Shown: piece after piece, positions 53,362 through 60,937 of the stretch
Numbering within the stretch: position 1 is the first letter of the stretch
Layout of the letters: every line of letters begins with the position of its first letter
NCBI GenBank assembly: GCA_900765095.1
Contig: CAAFRB010000054.1
Span: 5,734 to 69,733, forward strand
Reading direction: 5' to 3'
Length of the DNA stretch: 64,000 nt
DNA from: Clostridia bacterium
Lineage (GTDB): Bacteria > Bacillota > Clostridia > TANB77 > UBA1234
Made by a program: the position numbers and the translations under genes
The notes under the pieces: generated by a model
The model's database searches: none
What the model saw: the letters and a program-made list of their open reading frames with translations, nothing else
What the model was told of the DNA's origin: nothing

Positions 53362-53691
53362 ATGTTTGAAGATGAGAAAGAATGTTGTAAAGATTTTCCT
53401 GATTTCAACAAATGTAAAGCACAAATAGAAAAATTTTTAACGGTTTGCATTCCAGTTACCACAACACCATCTATCAATGTTGGTAAAATTAAAACCGAAT
53501 GTTGTGGCAATCCAATTATCTCTATGAAAAATCATGATAATTGTTGCAAAGGTATATGCGATGGTTCTTGCAAATTCACAATAATTCAAAAGATGAAAGT
53601 TGAATTTCCTATTGAATTTGACGCTAAGACAATCGTTGATAAAATGTTTGTAGACTGTGAATTTAAACCAGAAGACTGCGATAACAAATAG
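53362..53691 (+). CDS. Cys-rich hypothetical protein
   Basis: A 109-residue protein with 13 Cys, including a KECCKD pair, a KTECCGNP pair, DNCCKGICDGSCKF, and two near the C-terminus. No signal peptide or membrane helix is seen. The C-terminal part (MKVEFPIEFDAKTIVDK) looks like an ordinary alpha/beta segment. It follows the CotF-like pair, with a hairpin-containing 150-base gap between, and a shared terminator follows. A coat-associated or metal-binding role is plausible but not shown. I do not recognise the family. Confidence 0.7.
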   Translation: MFEDEKECCKDFPDFNKCKAQIEKFLTVCIPVTTTPSINVGKIKTECCGNPIISMKNHDNCCKGICDGSCKFTIIQKMKVEFPIEFDAKTIVDKMFVDCEFKPEDCDNK

Positions 53692-53708
53692 TTCTTATTT
53701 ATAATTTT

Positions 53709-53753
53709 AAGGCTGTAACAAGTTATTTCTTTATAACTTTTACAGCCTTTTAT
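53709..53753. terminator. Bidirectional terminator between the Cys-rich gene and the deacetylase gene
   Basis: AAGGCTGTAACAAGTTA pairs imperfectly with TAACTTTTACAGCCTT; T-rich and A-rich flanks serve both convergent genes. Confidence 0.8.
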
Positions 53754-54484
53754 AAGAAATCATATAAAGTATGAAATTCAAAGCCTTCATCAATTAAAAA
53801 CTTTATTGAATCTTCAAGTACATCATAAGTCTTATTGACATCGCCAGAATCATGCATTAACACAATAATATTTTTCTTATTTTTTACTGTATCCTTTAGA
53901 TTCTTCAGTAATTGCTCATTAGTATATTTTCGTATTGAATCATTATTTAATGCATTCCAATCTATATATTTATAGCCTATTTTCTCAAGATATTCAAAGC
54001 ACAATTTCTTTTCATAAGAATAAGACTTAGAAACAGAGCCATTAGGAAATCTGAATATCTTACATTTAAAATTTTCTATATCCAACACTTCTGCAATTAT
54101 TTTATCCGTTTCTTCTACCTCTTCTAAAAATGATTGCTTCGACCTATAAATCTTTCCATTGTTATGAGTATATGTATGATTTCCGATAAAGTGTCCTTCT
54201 TCATATTCTCTTTTTAAAATTTCTGGATTTTCTTTTACTTTGCTACCAATTACAAAAAAAGATGCCTTTATATCATACTTTTCTAAAATATCTAGTATTT
54301 CTGGTGTGACTTTTTTGGATGGTCCATCATCAAAAGTCAAATATGCAATTTTTTTATCTGAATTATATGCATCTATTGTTATGGCTGATACTTGCATCAC
54401 ATTATCGTTTAAGTCGCTATTTTTAGCGATATAAAAACATAAAATTATTAACATTAAAACTAAAAATATTCTAACCTTTTTCAT
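53750..54484 (-). CDS. Polysaccharide deacetylase (PdaA/CE4 family)
   Basis: A 244-residue carbohydrate esterase 4 enzyme with one N-terminal membrane helix (about 4-22). The catalytic core has KIAYLTFDDGPSKK with the metal Asp pair and HFIGNHTYTHNNG with the two metal His. A later KIFRFPNGS gives the catalytic Arg-containing motif, and IVLMHDSG the final His. It probably de-acetylates peptidoglycan or makes muramic lactam in spore cortex (PdaA type). It is distinct from the longer SGE-linker deacetylase at 27.3-28.4 kb. Confidence 0.9.
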   Translation of the reverse strand: MKKVRIFLVLMLIILCFYIAKNSDLNDNVMQVSAITIDAYNSDKKIAYLTFDDGPSKKVTPEILDILEKYDIKASFFVIGSKVKENPEILKREYEEGHFIGNHTYTHNNGKIYRSKQSFLEEVEETDKIIAEVLDIENFKCKIFRFPNGSVSKSYSYEKKLCFEYLEKIGYKYIDWNALNNDSIRKYTNEQLLKNLKDTVKNKKNIIVLMHDSGDVNKTYDVLEDSIKFLIDEGFEFHTLYDFL

Positions 54485-54653
54485 AATACATTTTATGAAT
54501 GTATTATATTAAATAGAACTTAGAAGGAATCTACTTTTACCAAATTTTCATGGCACATTATCCCACTTTATTTTATGCTTGTATAGTACTAGTAACAAAT
54601 GATACAATGTCCTTGATGTCATTCAAAAAGTAAAACACTGAGGAGGTAAATTT

Positions 54654-55811
54654 ATGAAAAGATTAAAAATAGGATTATTTATAGATACGTTTTTTCCAAT
54701 GATTGACGGAGTAATAATGGTAGTAGATAACTACGCACGCAGACTTGCTAAATTTAACGATGTAACCGTTTTTGCACCTGCCATACCAGGAAAAGAATCT
54801 GATGACACAACACGTCCATATAAAGTAGTTCGTGCCAAATCAATCCCTTTATTTTTCATTGATTACTCACTTCCAGCTCCTGCTATAGATAAAAATTTTA
54901 AACAAGAATTAGAAAAAAGCGATTTAGATATCGTACATATTCATTCACCATTTTCAATAGGAAAAATAGGAATAAAATATGCTAAGAAACACAATATTCC
55001 AGTTATCGCAACCATGCACAGTCAATTCAAACAAGATTTTATGCGAGCAATAAAAATAAACTTTATTGCTAACATACTAACAAACAAAGTTGTAAAAGTA
55101 TTTGATAAATGTGATAACTGCTACGCTGTAAATTCAGAAATCGCAAGAATTTTCCACGAAGAATATGGAGTAAAAAAACTACCAGATGTGCTTAATAACG
55201 CAACAGATATGTTGCCTGTCGAAGATATAGTTTCTGCAAGAGAAGAAATTAATAAAAAATACAATATTTCAGATGATGAAAAAGTATTCTTATTCGTTGG
55301 AAGAATAAATATACTAAAAAATATATTATTTATAGTTGATTCACTAAAAATACTAAAAGATAGGGACTTTAAATTTAAGATGTTATATGTAGGTAGCGGA
55401 CAGGATGAAGAAAAGTTAAAAGAAAAAATAGAAAAGCTACAGTTAGGCAACGATGTATTACTATGTGGCAGAGTTACCGATAGAGAATTGATGAAAAAAG
55501 TTTATGCAAGAGCAGACCTTTTTTTGTTTCCTTCTCTTTACGATGCTAGCTCACTTGTACAGGTTGAAGCAGCTTCACAACACACGCCTACAATCTTTAT
55601 AGAAGGTGCTGCAACAGCGGCAACCGTTACTAATAATGTTAACGGGATAATTTCAAAAAATTCAATCGAAGATTATGCAAATCAAATCGAAAAAATGATA
55701 ACCGACAATGAACTTTATAAAAAAATCTCCGACGGTGCCTTTAGAGATTTGTATAAAAATTGGGATGATACTGTAAAAGAAATGTATGAAATCTACTTAA
55801 AAATGATTTAG
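54654..55811 (+). CDS. GT4 glycosyltransferase (glycolipid synthase-like)
   Basis: A 385-residue GT-B glycosyltransferase starting MKRLKIGLFIDTFFPMIDGV, with a long N-terminal domain. SQFKQDFMRAIK recalls the membrane-associating helices of the monoglucosyldiacylglycerol synthases. FVGRINILKN and DASSLVQVEAASQHTPTI make up the nucleotide-sugar side. It resembles the family making mono-glucosyl-diacylglycerol from UDP-glucose. The acceptor is inferred. A GAGGAGG site precedes the ATG. It is a single gene on the plus strand. Confidence 0.85.
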   Translation: MKRLKIGLFIDTFFPMIDGVIMVVDNYARRLAKFNDVTVFAPAIPGKESDDTTRPYKVVRAKSIPLFFIDYSLPAPAIDKNFKQELEKSDLDIVHIHSPFSIGKIGIKYAKKHNIPVIATMHSQFKQDFMRAIKINFIANILTNKVVKVFDKCDNCYAVNSEIARIFHEEYGVKKLPDVLNNATDMLPVEDIVSAREEINKKYNISDDEKVFLFVGRINILKNILFIVDSLKILKDRDFKFKMLYVGSGQDEEKLKEKIEKLQLGNDVLLCGRVTDRELMKKVYARADLFLFPSLYDASSLVQVEAASQHTPTIFIEGAATAATVTNNVNGIISKNSIEDYANQIEKMITDNELYKKISDGAFRDLYKNWDDTVKEMYEIYLKMI

Positions 55812-55930
55812 ATTTAATTAAAATTTTTACTACAATTGCATATAATTAAAAGAAAGATAAAACTCGAATTTTTTCATACTTTTGCTACCTAAGAGCTTTA
55901 AATTTAAAGAAATAAAGCTTCTCAAATAAA

Positions 55931-55966
55931 TTATTTTTTATGCGAAAGATTTTCATCTTTCTTGCA
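55931..55966 (-). repeat. Tail fragment of the palindromic intergenic repeat
   Basis: TTTTTATGCGAAAGATTTTC and ATCTTTCTTGCA match the tail of copy C, without either palindromic arm. The surrounding 297-base gap 55812-56108 holds no other feature I can support. Confidence 0.55.
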
Positions 55967-56108
55967 CAATAGGCTGTATGTGGCAATTTGTAAAATCTAC
56001 TACTTTTGTATAAACTTTATTTATTGCTTTTTAGCAAAAAAAATAGTATCATATATATGTATTCGAATTTTGTCAAAATAAATCGTAATATGGAAAGGAT
56101 GGTTTTTA

Positions 56109-57341
56109 ATGGGATTAATTAAAGCTGCAACAAGTGCCATAGGTAGCACCTTCGGCGATCAATTTTTAAGAGTAATTAAATGTGAAGACATGGGAAATGA
56201 TATTCTTATGAAGAGAGTATCTACAGATGATGGCGTAATATCAAAAGGAAGTGCAATCATGGTTGCACCTGGTCAAGTTGCCGTAATTTATGATAACGGT
56301 AAAATCTTAGACGCAACTGCAGAATCTGGTTATTATACTTTTGACTCAAGCTCATCACCTTCATTCTTCGGTGGTGACTTTGGAGCCGTATTCAAAGAAA
56401 TGTGGACTAGATTTAAGTTTGGTGGTGGAGTTGCTAAAGAGCAAGCCGTTTATTTCTTTAATTCAAAAGAAATAATTGGAAATAAATTTGGGACTCCAAA
56501 TCCAGTACCATATAAAGACTGGGGTCACCCACTTCTAAACGCAAGAATGGGTGGATACACACCAATGCGTCTTGATATCAAATGTTTTGGTACATATACT
56601 TTCAAAATCAGTAATCCAGCAGTATTTATGGAGAGAATAGGTGGTACTGCATCAGTATACAGAAAAGATGAATTAGTTGAACAAATGCGTTCTGAAGTTG
56701 TTGGTGCATTCAGCAACATTTTAAATAGCCTATCCGAAGATGAATATAAAATTGAAGCTCTTTCTTTACCAAATAAAACTGATGAAATCAGAGCCATCAT
56801 GGCTAAAGAAGAAGTTGATGCAACTATAAATGATAGAGGTATTCAATTACTTGCTTTCGTTGTTGAAAGCGTTACATTAACAGACGAATCTAAGAAGAAA
56901 ATTGATGAGTACGAACTTGCAGGCGATCAATATCAACAACAAGGAAGACTTACAAGTGCTTATGCAAATGCAGTTGAAGCTGCTGCTTCTAACTCAAACG
57001 GTGCTGCAAATGGATTTATGGGAATCGGAATGATGAACATGGCTTCTGGAAATACATTTGGTGGTGTTACATCAAATGTAGCAAATAACGTAAGTTACAC
57101 AAAACCAACTCCAAATCAATCAAACGTTAATGTTCCTGCTCCAAAGGCTGACGAAACTGTTCCAGTTGCTACTAACAGCGATGAGGAATGGGAATGTTCT
57201 TGCGGTGCAAAATGCACAGGAAAATTCTGCAGTAATTGTGGGAATCCAAAGCCTCAAGTAATAACAGAATGTCCTGAATGTAAAAATGCAGTAAAACCAG
57301 GAAATAAATTCTGCAATAATTGTGGTCATAAACTACAATAA
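56109..57341 (+). CDS. SPFH-domain protein with C-terminal double zinc ribbon (YdjI-like)
   Basis: This 410-residue protein has an N-terminal SPFH/band-7-like domain (about 1-280, with QAVYFFNSKEIIGNKFGTP and RMGGYTPMRLDIKCFGTY). A Gly/Asn/Ala-rich linker (about 290-350) follows, then two zinc-ribbon modules: CSCGAKCTGKFCSNCGNP and CPECKNAVKPGNKFCNNCG. It matches YdjI-type proteins, which are encoded with membrane-stress or PspA-type genes in Bacillus and assemble on membranes. The next gene, 18 bases away, encodes a Tim44-like protein that also ends in a zinc ribbon. Confidence 0.87.
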   Translation: MGLIKAATSAIGSTFGDQFLRVIKCEDMGNDILMKRVSTDDGVISKGSAIMVAPGQVAVIYDNGKILDATAESGYYTFDSSSSPSFFGGDFGAVFKEMWTRFKFGGGVAKEQAVYFFNSKEIIGNKFGTPNPVPYKDWGHPLLNARMGGYTPMRLDIKCFGTYTFKISNPAVFMERIGGTASVYRKDELVEQMRSEVVGAFSNILNSLSEDEYKIEALSLPNKTDEIRAIMAKEEVDATINDRGIQLLAFVVESVTLTDESKKKIDEYELAGDQYQQQGRLTSAYANAVEAAASNSNGAANGFMGIGMMNMASGNTFGGVTSNVANNVSYTKPTPNQSNVNVPAPKADETVPVATNSDEEWECSCGAKCTGKFCSNCGNPKPQVITECPECKNAVKPGNKFCNNCGHKLQ

Positions 57342-57359
57342 TTAAAAGGGGGAAAAAAA

Positions 57360-58283
57360 GTGAAAAAATATTCTAAAATATTAGCTCTTATCCTCACTTT
57401 TATACTTACTTTTTCATTTGCAACACTAACACTTGCAGATGTTGGAAACTTTGAATCTTACGATTCAGATTGGGGTGGCTCTGATTGGGGTGGCTCTGAT
57501 TGGGATAGTTCTAGTTGGGATTCTGATTGGAGCAGTTCGGATTACGATTCATCAAGCTCTGGAGAAGATAATGGATTTTTTGTACTTATAGTGATTATCA
57601 TTATAATAATTGTTGCTTTGAACCAAAATAAGAATAAGCCTTCTGGGCCATCTAACTATAATACACGTACAAATAATAACAACAGCAATAATAACAACGC
57701 TTCAAGATACTCTTCTCAAAAAGTTTTAGAGGATATTAAAGCTATTGACGAATTCTTTAACGAAGATAAATTCTTATCATCCGCAAAGAATACATTTGTA
57801 AAATTGCAAGAATGTTGGACTAAGAGAAATTGGGAAGAAATCAGAACATTTGAAACAGAAGAACTTTTCGAGCAACATTCAACTCAATTAAAACAATACA
57901 TTGAAAAGAAACAAATAAACGTAATGGACAGAATTGCTGTAAATTACGCAAACCTTTACTCATTTAGCCAAGACAATGACAAAGACACATTAAAAATTCT
58001 TCTTAACTCTTCTATGATAGACTACATCAAAGACGAAGAAACAGGTAAAATATTAAAAGGTGATGCTACAACAAGAAGAACAACCACATACTTAATGACA
58101 TTCATAAGAAAGAAGGGCTTAAAAACTCAAGAAAGTAACGGAGAAATGAAGACATCTAATTGCCCTAACTGTGGTGCTCCAACAAACGTAACATCATCAG
58201 GAAAATGTGAATATTGTGGTGCAATAATAACTAAAGGTGATCATGACTGGGTATTAAGCAATTTAGAGCCATTTAGAGGCTAA
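57360..58283 (+). CDS. Tim44-like membrane protein with WGGSD repeats and zinc ribbon
   Basis: This 307-residue protein starts at a GTG after AAAGGGGG. It has a signal-like segment (about 1-26), a Ser/Asp/Trp low-complexity stretch (SDWGGSDWGGSDWDSSS), one membrane helix (about 72-88), an Asn-rich linker, a Tim44-like domain (about 118-250) and a C-terminal zinc ribbon (NCPNCGAPT, CEYCGAII). Tim44-like domains bind membranes or unfolded proteins. It belongs with the SPFH gene upstream as a two-gene unit, ended by a terminator at 58294-58337. Localisation: membrane, with the Tim44-like part likely cytoplasmic. Confidence 0.82.
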   Translation: MKKYSKILALILTFILTFSFATLTLADVGNFESYDSDWGGSDWGGSDWDSSSWDSDWSSSDYDSSSSGEDNGFFVLIVIIIIIIVALNQNKNKPSGPSNYNTRTNNNNSNNNNASRYSSQKVLEDIKAIDEFFNEDKFLSSAKNTFVKLQECWTKRNWEEIRTFETEELFEQHSTQLKQYIEKKQINVMDRIAVNYANLYSFSQDNDKDTLKILLNSSMIDYIKDEETGKILKGDATTRRTTTYLMTFIRKKGLKTQESNGEMKTSNCPNCGAPTNVTSSGKCEYCGAIITKGDHDWVLSNLEPFRG

Positions 58284-58293
58284 TGTAAATCAA

Positions 58294-58337
58294 AAAACGT
58301 GAGTTTTCAATTATATGAAAAGCTCACGTTTTTTTAT
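58294..58337 (+). terminator. Terminator of the SPFH/Tim44-like unit
   Basis: AAAAAACGTGAGTTTTC pairs with GAAAAGCTCACGTTTTTTT; directly abuts palindromic repeat copy C. Confidence 0.88.
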
Positions 58338-58438
58338 ACAATAGGAAAGTGACAGATTTGTAATCTTTTATGTATTATTTTTCTTTCCTATTGTATAAAA
58401 AACTTTATTCTATGCGAGAGGTTTTCATCTTTCTTGCA
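58331..58438 (-). repeat. Dispersed palindromic intergenic repeat, copy C
   Basis: Arms TTTTTATACAATAGGAAAG (58331-58349) and its exact complement (58383-58401) with a 33-base spacer, then the tail TATGCGAGAGGTTTTC..TTTCTTGCA to 58438. Same orientation as copy B. Its left end overlaps the preceding terminator. Confidence 0.85.
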
Positions 58439-58551
58439 CAATAAGAAATCTTGTAAAAAAGCTTGCAATTTTGCGAAAAATGTTGTAATCTCGTTATCAG
58501 GTAAACTCTTTAGTATTTCTGCTCGAACAATTTTGAACAGGAGGGATTTTT

Positions 58552-59478
58552 GTGAAAAAGGTTCTTGTTTCTGGCCTAGCGAACGTAGAAACGAACGTCA
58601 AAGTTGGAAAATTCCCAATTGATTACTTTCCGATCTGCTACCCATCTTTCGGAGTAAATTCGAATATTGGTGGCGTTGGATATAATCTTGCTAAGTCCTT
58701 TTCTACGCTTTCCGACGATGTTTCGCTGATTTCACTGTTAGGAAACGACTTAACAGCCAGAATAATCCTTGATGCGCTACAACAAGACTCTATCAAAACA
58801 GAAAATATTCGCCAAGTTCTCAAAGGTACTCCATCTTCAGTAGTGCTACATTCTGATGATGGAAAACGCCAAATCTACTCCGATTTGAAGGATATTCAAG
58901 ATGCTCAATTCCCGTTCCACACGGTTGATGTCAGTAAATATGATTTGATTGTGGCATGCAACGTTAATTTCAACAGGCCTTTGCTAAGATTAGCAAGAGA
59001 GGCGAATAAGTTAATTGCGACGGACGTGCATGTTTTGAGAAGTGTACATGATGATTACAATAAGGAATTCATGTCTAGCGCAACGATTTTGTTCCTCAGT
59101 GACGAGGGAATTCAAGGTCAACAAATTGGCTTTGTTTTACAGCTTAAGGATCTATACCCCAATCTCTCAATCATTGTTGTCGGATTGGGTAAAAATGGTG
59201 CACTCTTGTACGAAAGAGAACATGACAAGCTGTATTCACTCTCGGCAGTATACAACAAAAATGTTGTTAATACGATTGGTGCTGGTGATGCACTCTTTAG
59301 TAGTTTCTTACATTTCTATCTTAAGAATAATGATGCGCTCTATTCTCTTAAGCTAGCAGAAGTATTTGCTTCCAGGAAAATCAGTTACAATGGCGCTAGC
59401 AATGGCTTTTATTCTGAATCCGAAACCCTCGAAGCATCAAGTAACATTTCAATTAATGTTCAGGAACTAATCCATTAA
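58552..59478 (+). CDS. PfkB-family carbohydrate kinase
   Basis: A ribokinase-fold sugar or nucleoside kinase of 308 residues, started at GTG 58552 after AGGAGG. It has the N-terminal VSGLANVETNVKVG, the glycine pair of the substrate lid (NIGGVGYNLAKSF) and the C-terminal catalytic motif NTIGAGDALFSSFL near residue 240, with the base Asp in GAGD. The substrate cannot be inferred. Base composition and codon use are visibly richer in G and C than the flanking genes, and no sugar transporter is adjacent. It may have been acquired recently. Confidence 0.88.
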   Translation: MKKVLVSGLANVETNVKVGKFPIDYFPICYPSFGVNSNIGGVGYNLAKSFSTLSDDVSLISLLGNDLTARIILDALQQDSIKTENIRQVLKGTPSSVVLHSDDGKRQIYSDLKDIQDAQFPFHTVDVSKYDLIVACNVNFNRPLLRLAREANKLIATDVHVLRSVHDDYNKEFMSSATILFLSDEGIQGQQIGFVLQLKDLYPNLSIIVVGLGKNGALLYEREHDKLYSLSAVYNKNVVNTIGAGDALFSSFLHFYLKNNDALYSLKLAEVFASRKISYNGASNGFYSESETLEASSNISINVQELIH

Positions 59479-59532
59479 GCCTGAATCTGCACATTTTTGA
59501 CTAATAAATGTTTTGACTAAACTAACTAACAT

Positions 59533-59582
59533 GAAAATAGCCTGCCTTTTAAATGAAAAACATTTAAAGGCAGGCTATTTTC
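59533..59582. terminator. Strong bidirectional terminator after the PfkB gene and after maf
   Basis: AAAATAGCCTGCCTTT.. pairs with ..AAAGGCAGGCTATTTT (about 21 bp with one bulged T), and T/A runs flank both sides. Confidence 0.92.
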
Positions 59583-59621
59583 TTATCTTTCTTGTCTTTT
59601 CAGCTACAAAGGCACTATTAA

Positions 59622-60221
59622 CTAATCCTTAACAACTGGAAAGTCATTTATTGAATATCCAAAATTTCTAATTTCTTCGTATATCCTACTTATTGGCAAG
59701 CCAACTATATTAGTATAATTACCGACAACTTTTGAAATAAATAACGAACCTGCTGTTTCTATTGAGTACCCAGCACAATCGTATACTGATTTTTCGTTAT
59801 CTATATACCAATTTATTTCCTCATCAGACATCTCTTTAAAATAAACTTCTGTTTTTTCTGCGAAAGTAGTTTTCTTATCTTTTTCAATATCTATAATTGT
59901 AACACCAGTAACAGCATAATTAACTCTGCCTGAAAGTTTCTTTATATTTCTAAAAGCTTCTTCCCTACTCTTTGGTTTTTCAAATTTTTCATTATCCATA
60001 TATCCAATCGTATCAGCTGAAATTACAATCCCATCTGTCAATTTACCAGCCACTTCTGTTGCCTTTCTTTTTGAAAGTTCCATAACATACTCATCTGGTG
60101 AATTGAACTCTATATCTTCTGAGACATTGCTTGGAATCGCTTCACATTCAAAGCCTGCCATATTAATTAATTTCTTTCTCCATTTCGAATTTGACGCAAG
60201 TATAAGTTTCAATATATTCAT
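59622..60221 (-). CDS. maf: Maf-like nucleotide pyrophosphatase
   Basis: The Maf/YceF family hydrolyses non-canonical or specific dNTPs to limit misincorporation. Its 199 residues include LILASNSKWRKKL (family motif ASxSxRR, here ASNSKWR) at the start, VISADTIGYMD with the catalytic-site Asp, and GYSIETAGSLFISKVVGNYTNIVGLP. The length is normal and the ADT motif intact. Which base it prefers is not clear. It stands alone between two terminators. Confidence 0.92.
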   Translation of the reverse strand: MNILKLILASNSKWRKKLINMAGFECEAIPSNVSEDIEFNSPDEYVMELSKRKATEVAGKLTDGIVISADTIGYMDNEKFEKPKSREEAFRNIKKLSGRVNYAVTGVTIIDIEKDKKTTFAEKTEVYFKEMSDEEINWYIDNEKSVYDCAGYSIETAGSLFISKVVGNYTNIVGLPISRIYEEIRNFGYSINDFPVVKD

Positions 60222-60303
60222 CTCCTAAACAATAGTCTTTATAATATACATCTATCTTAATATATTAACGTTATATTTTCAATACTAGTAATATATAAAA
60301 AAG

Positions 60304-60346
60304 ATAGCTTTGGCAACTAAAAGTCACCAAAGCTATCTTTTCAAAC
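60304..60346 (-). terminator. Terminator of the 118-residue gene
   Basis: On the minus strand AAAAGATAGCTTTGG pairs with CCAAAGCTATCTTTT around an asymmetric loop; a T run follows. Confidence 0.88.
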
Positions 60347-60697
60347 AACCACCTGTACGATGTACAGGTTACCGCTGTAAGTACGTACGTTCCATACATT
60401 CCCACCTACATAGTTCATCTCTACAACCGGAGATGTGGTGATGATTTCAAGTATCCTCACTTCTCCCGTCAATCGGCATCCATCAATCTTTTTGCAGTTG
60501 AGTGGGAAGCCTACGACAGGAAATTCGTAGGCAACAGCCAGGTACACCTCAGGCTGTTGTGACTCAATCACAAAGTCACTCACAGCCCAAACGCCTGGCA
60601 CCCCCTTCAACACGACGATATTTTCATCCGCCTGCTGAACGTCGTAGAGCTGCCCAGCTCTGAGAGGACCATAACTAATCATACTCCGGATCTTCAC
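60341..60697 (-). CDS. Hypothetical protein with foreign base composition
   Basis: 118 residues from GTG 60697 (KIRSMISYGPLRAG), with AAAGGA 9 bases upstream; a later ATG is 5 codons in. All-beta prediction with alternating hydrophobic strands (VVLKGVPGVWAVSDFVI, WNVRTYSGNLYIVQVVV). No signal peptide or membrane helix. The gene and its upstream region are much richer in G and C than every neighbour. A promoter and terminator bracket it. The family is not recognised; the composition argues for recent transfer. Confidence 0.7.
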   Translation of the reverse strand: MKIRSMISYGPLRAGQLYDVQQADENIVVLKGVPGVWAVSDFVIESQQPEVYLAVAYEFPVVGFPLNCKKIDGCRLTGEVRILEIITTSPVVEMNYVGGNVWNVRTYSGNLYIVQVVV

Positions 60698-60797
60698 TTT
60701 TCATTTTCCTTTCCGTTATCTTGTCCTGTCCTTTTGGCTACTTGCTTGCTTTTGCCTGATTGTCAAAATGCAATCAAACTTTTCCAACGTAGGTGTT

Positions 60798-60826
60798 AGT
60801 ATAACATCTACATCAAATGGTCTAAA
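60798..60826 (-). promoter_or_regulatory. Candidate promoter of the 118-residue gene
   Basis: On the minus strand TTTAGA (60826-60821), 17-base spacer, TATACT (60803-60798), about 100 bases before the GTG start. The -35 is weak. Confidence 0.5.
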
Positions 60827-60847
60827 TCTTTAAGACACAATAATATT

Positions 60848-60886
60848 ATAGCACGTTTACATAAATTTGTAAACGTGCTATAACAA
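60848..60886. terminator. Perfect hairpin downstream of the large multidomain gene
   Basis: TATAGCACGTTTAC and GTAAACGTGCTATA form a perfect 14-bp stem around an AT-rich loop, after the stop of the large gene. The T run is interrupted (ATATTATTG), so a terminator is likely but not certain. Confidence 0.65.
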
Positions 60887-60937
60887 TTATTTTATTAAAT
60901 TTGTCTATCTTCCAAACTTGTATATAACTCACAGTTA

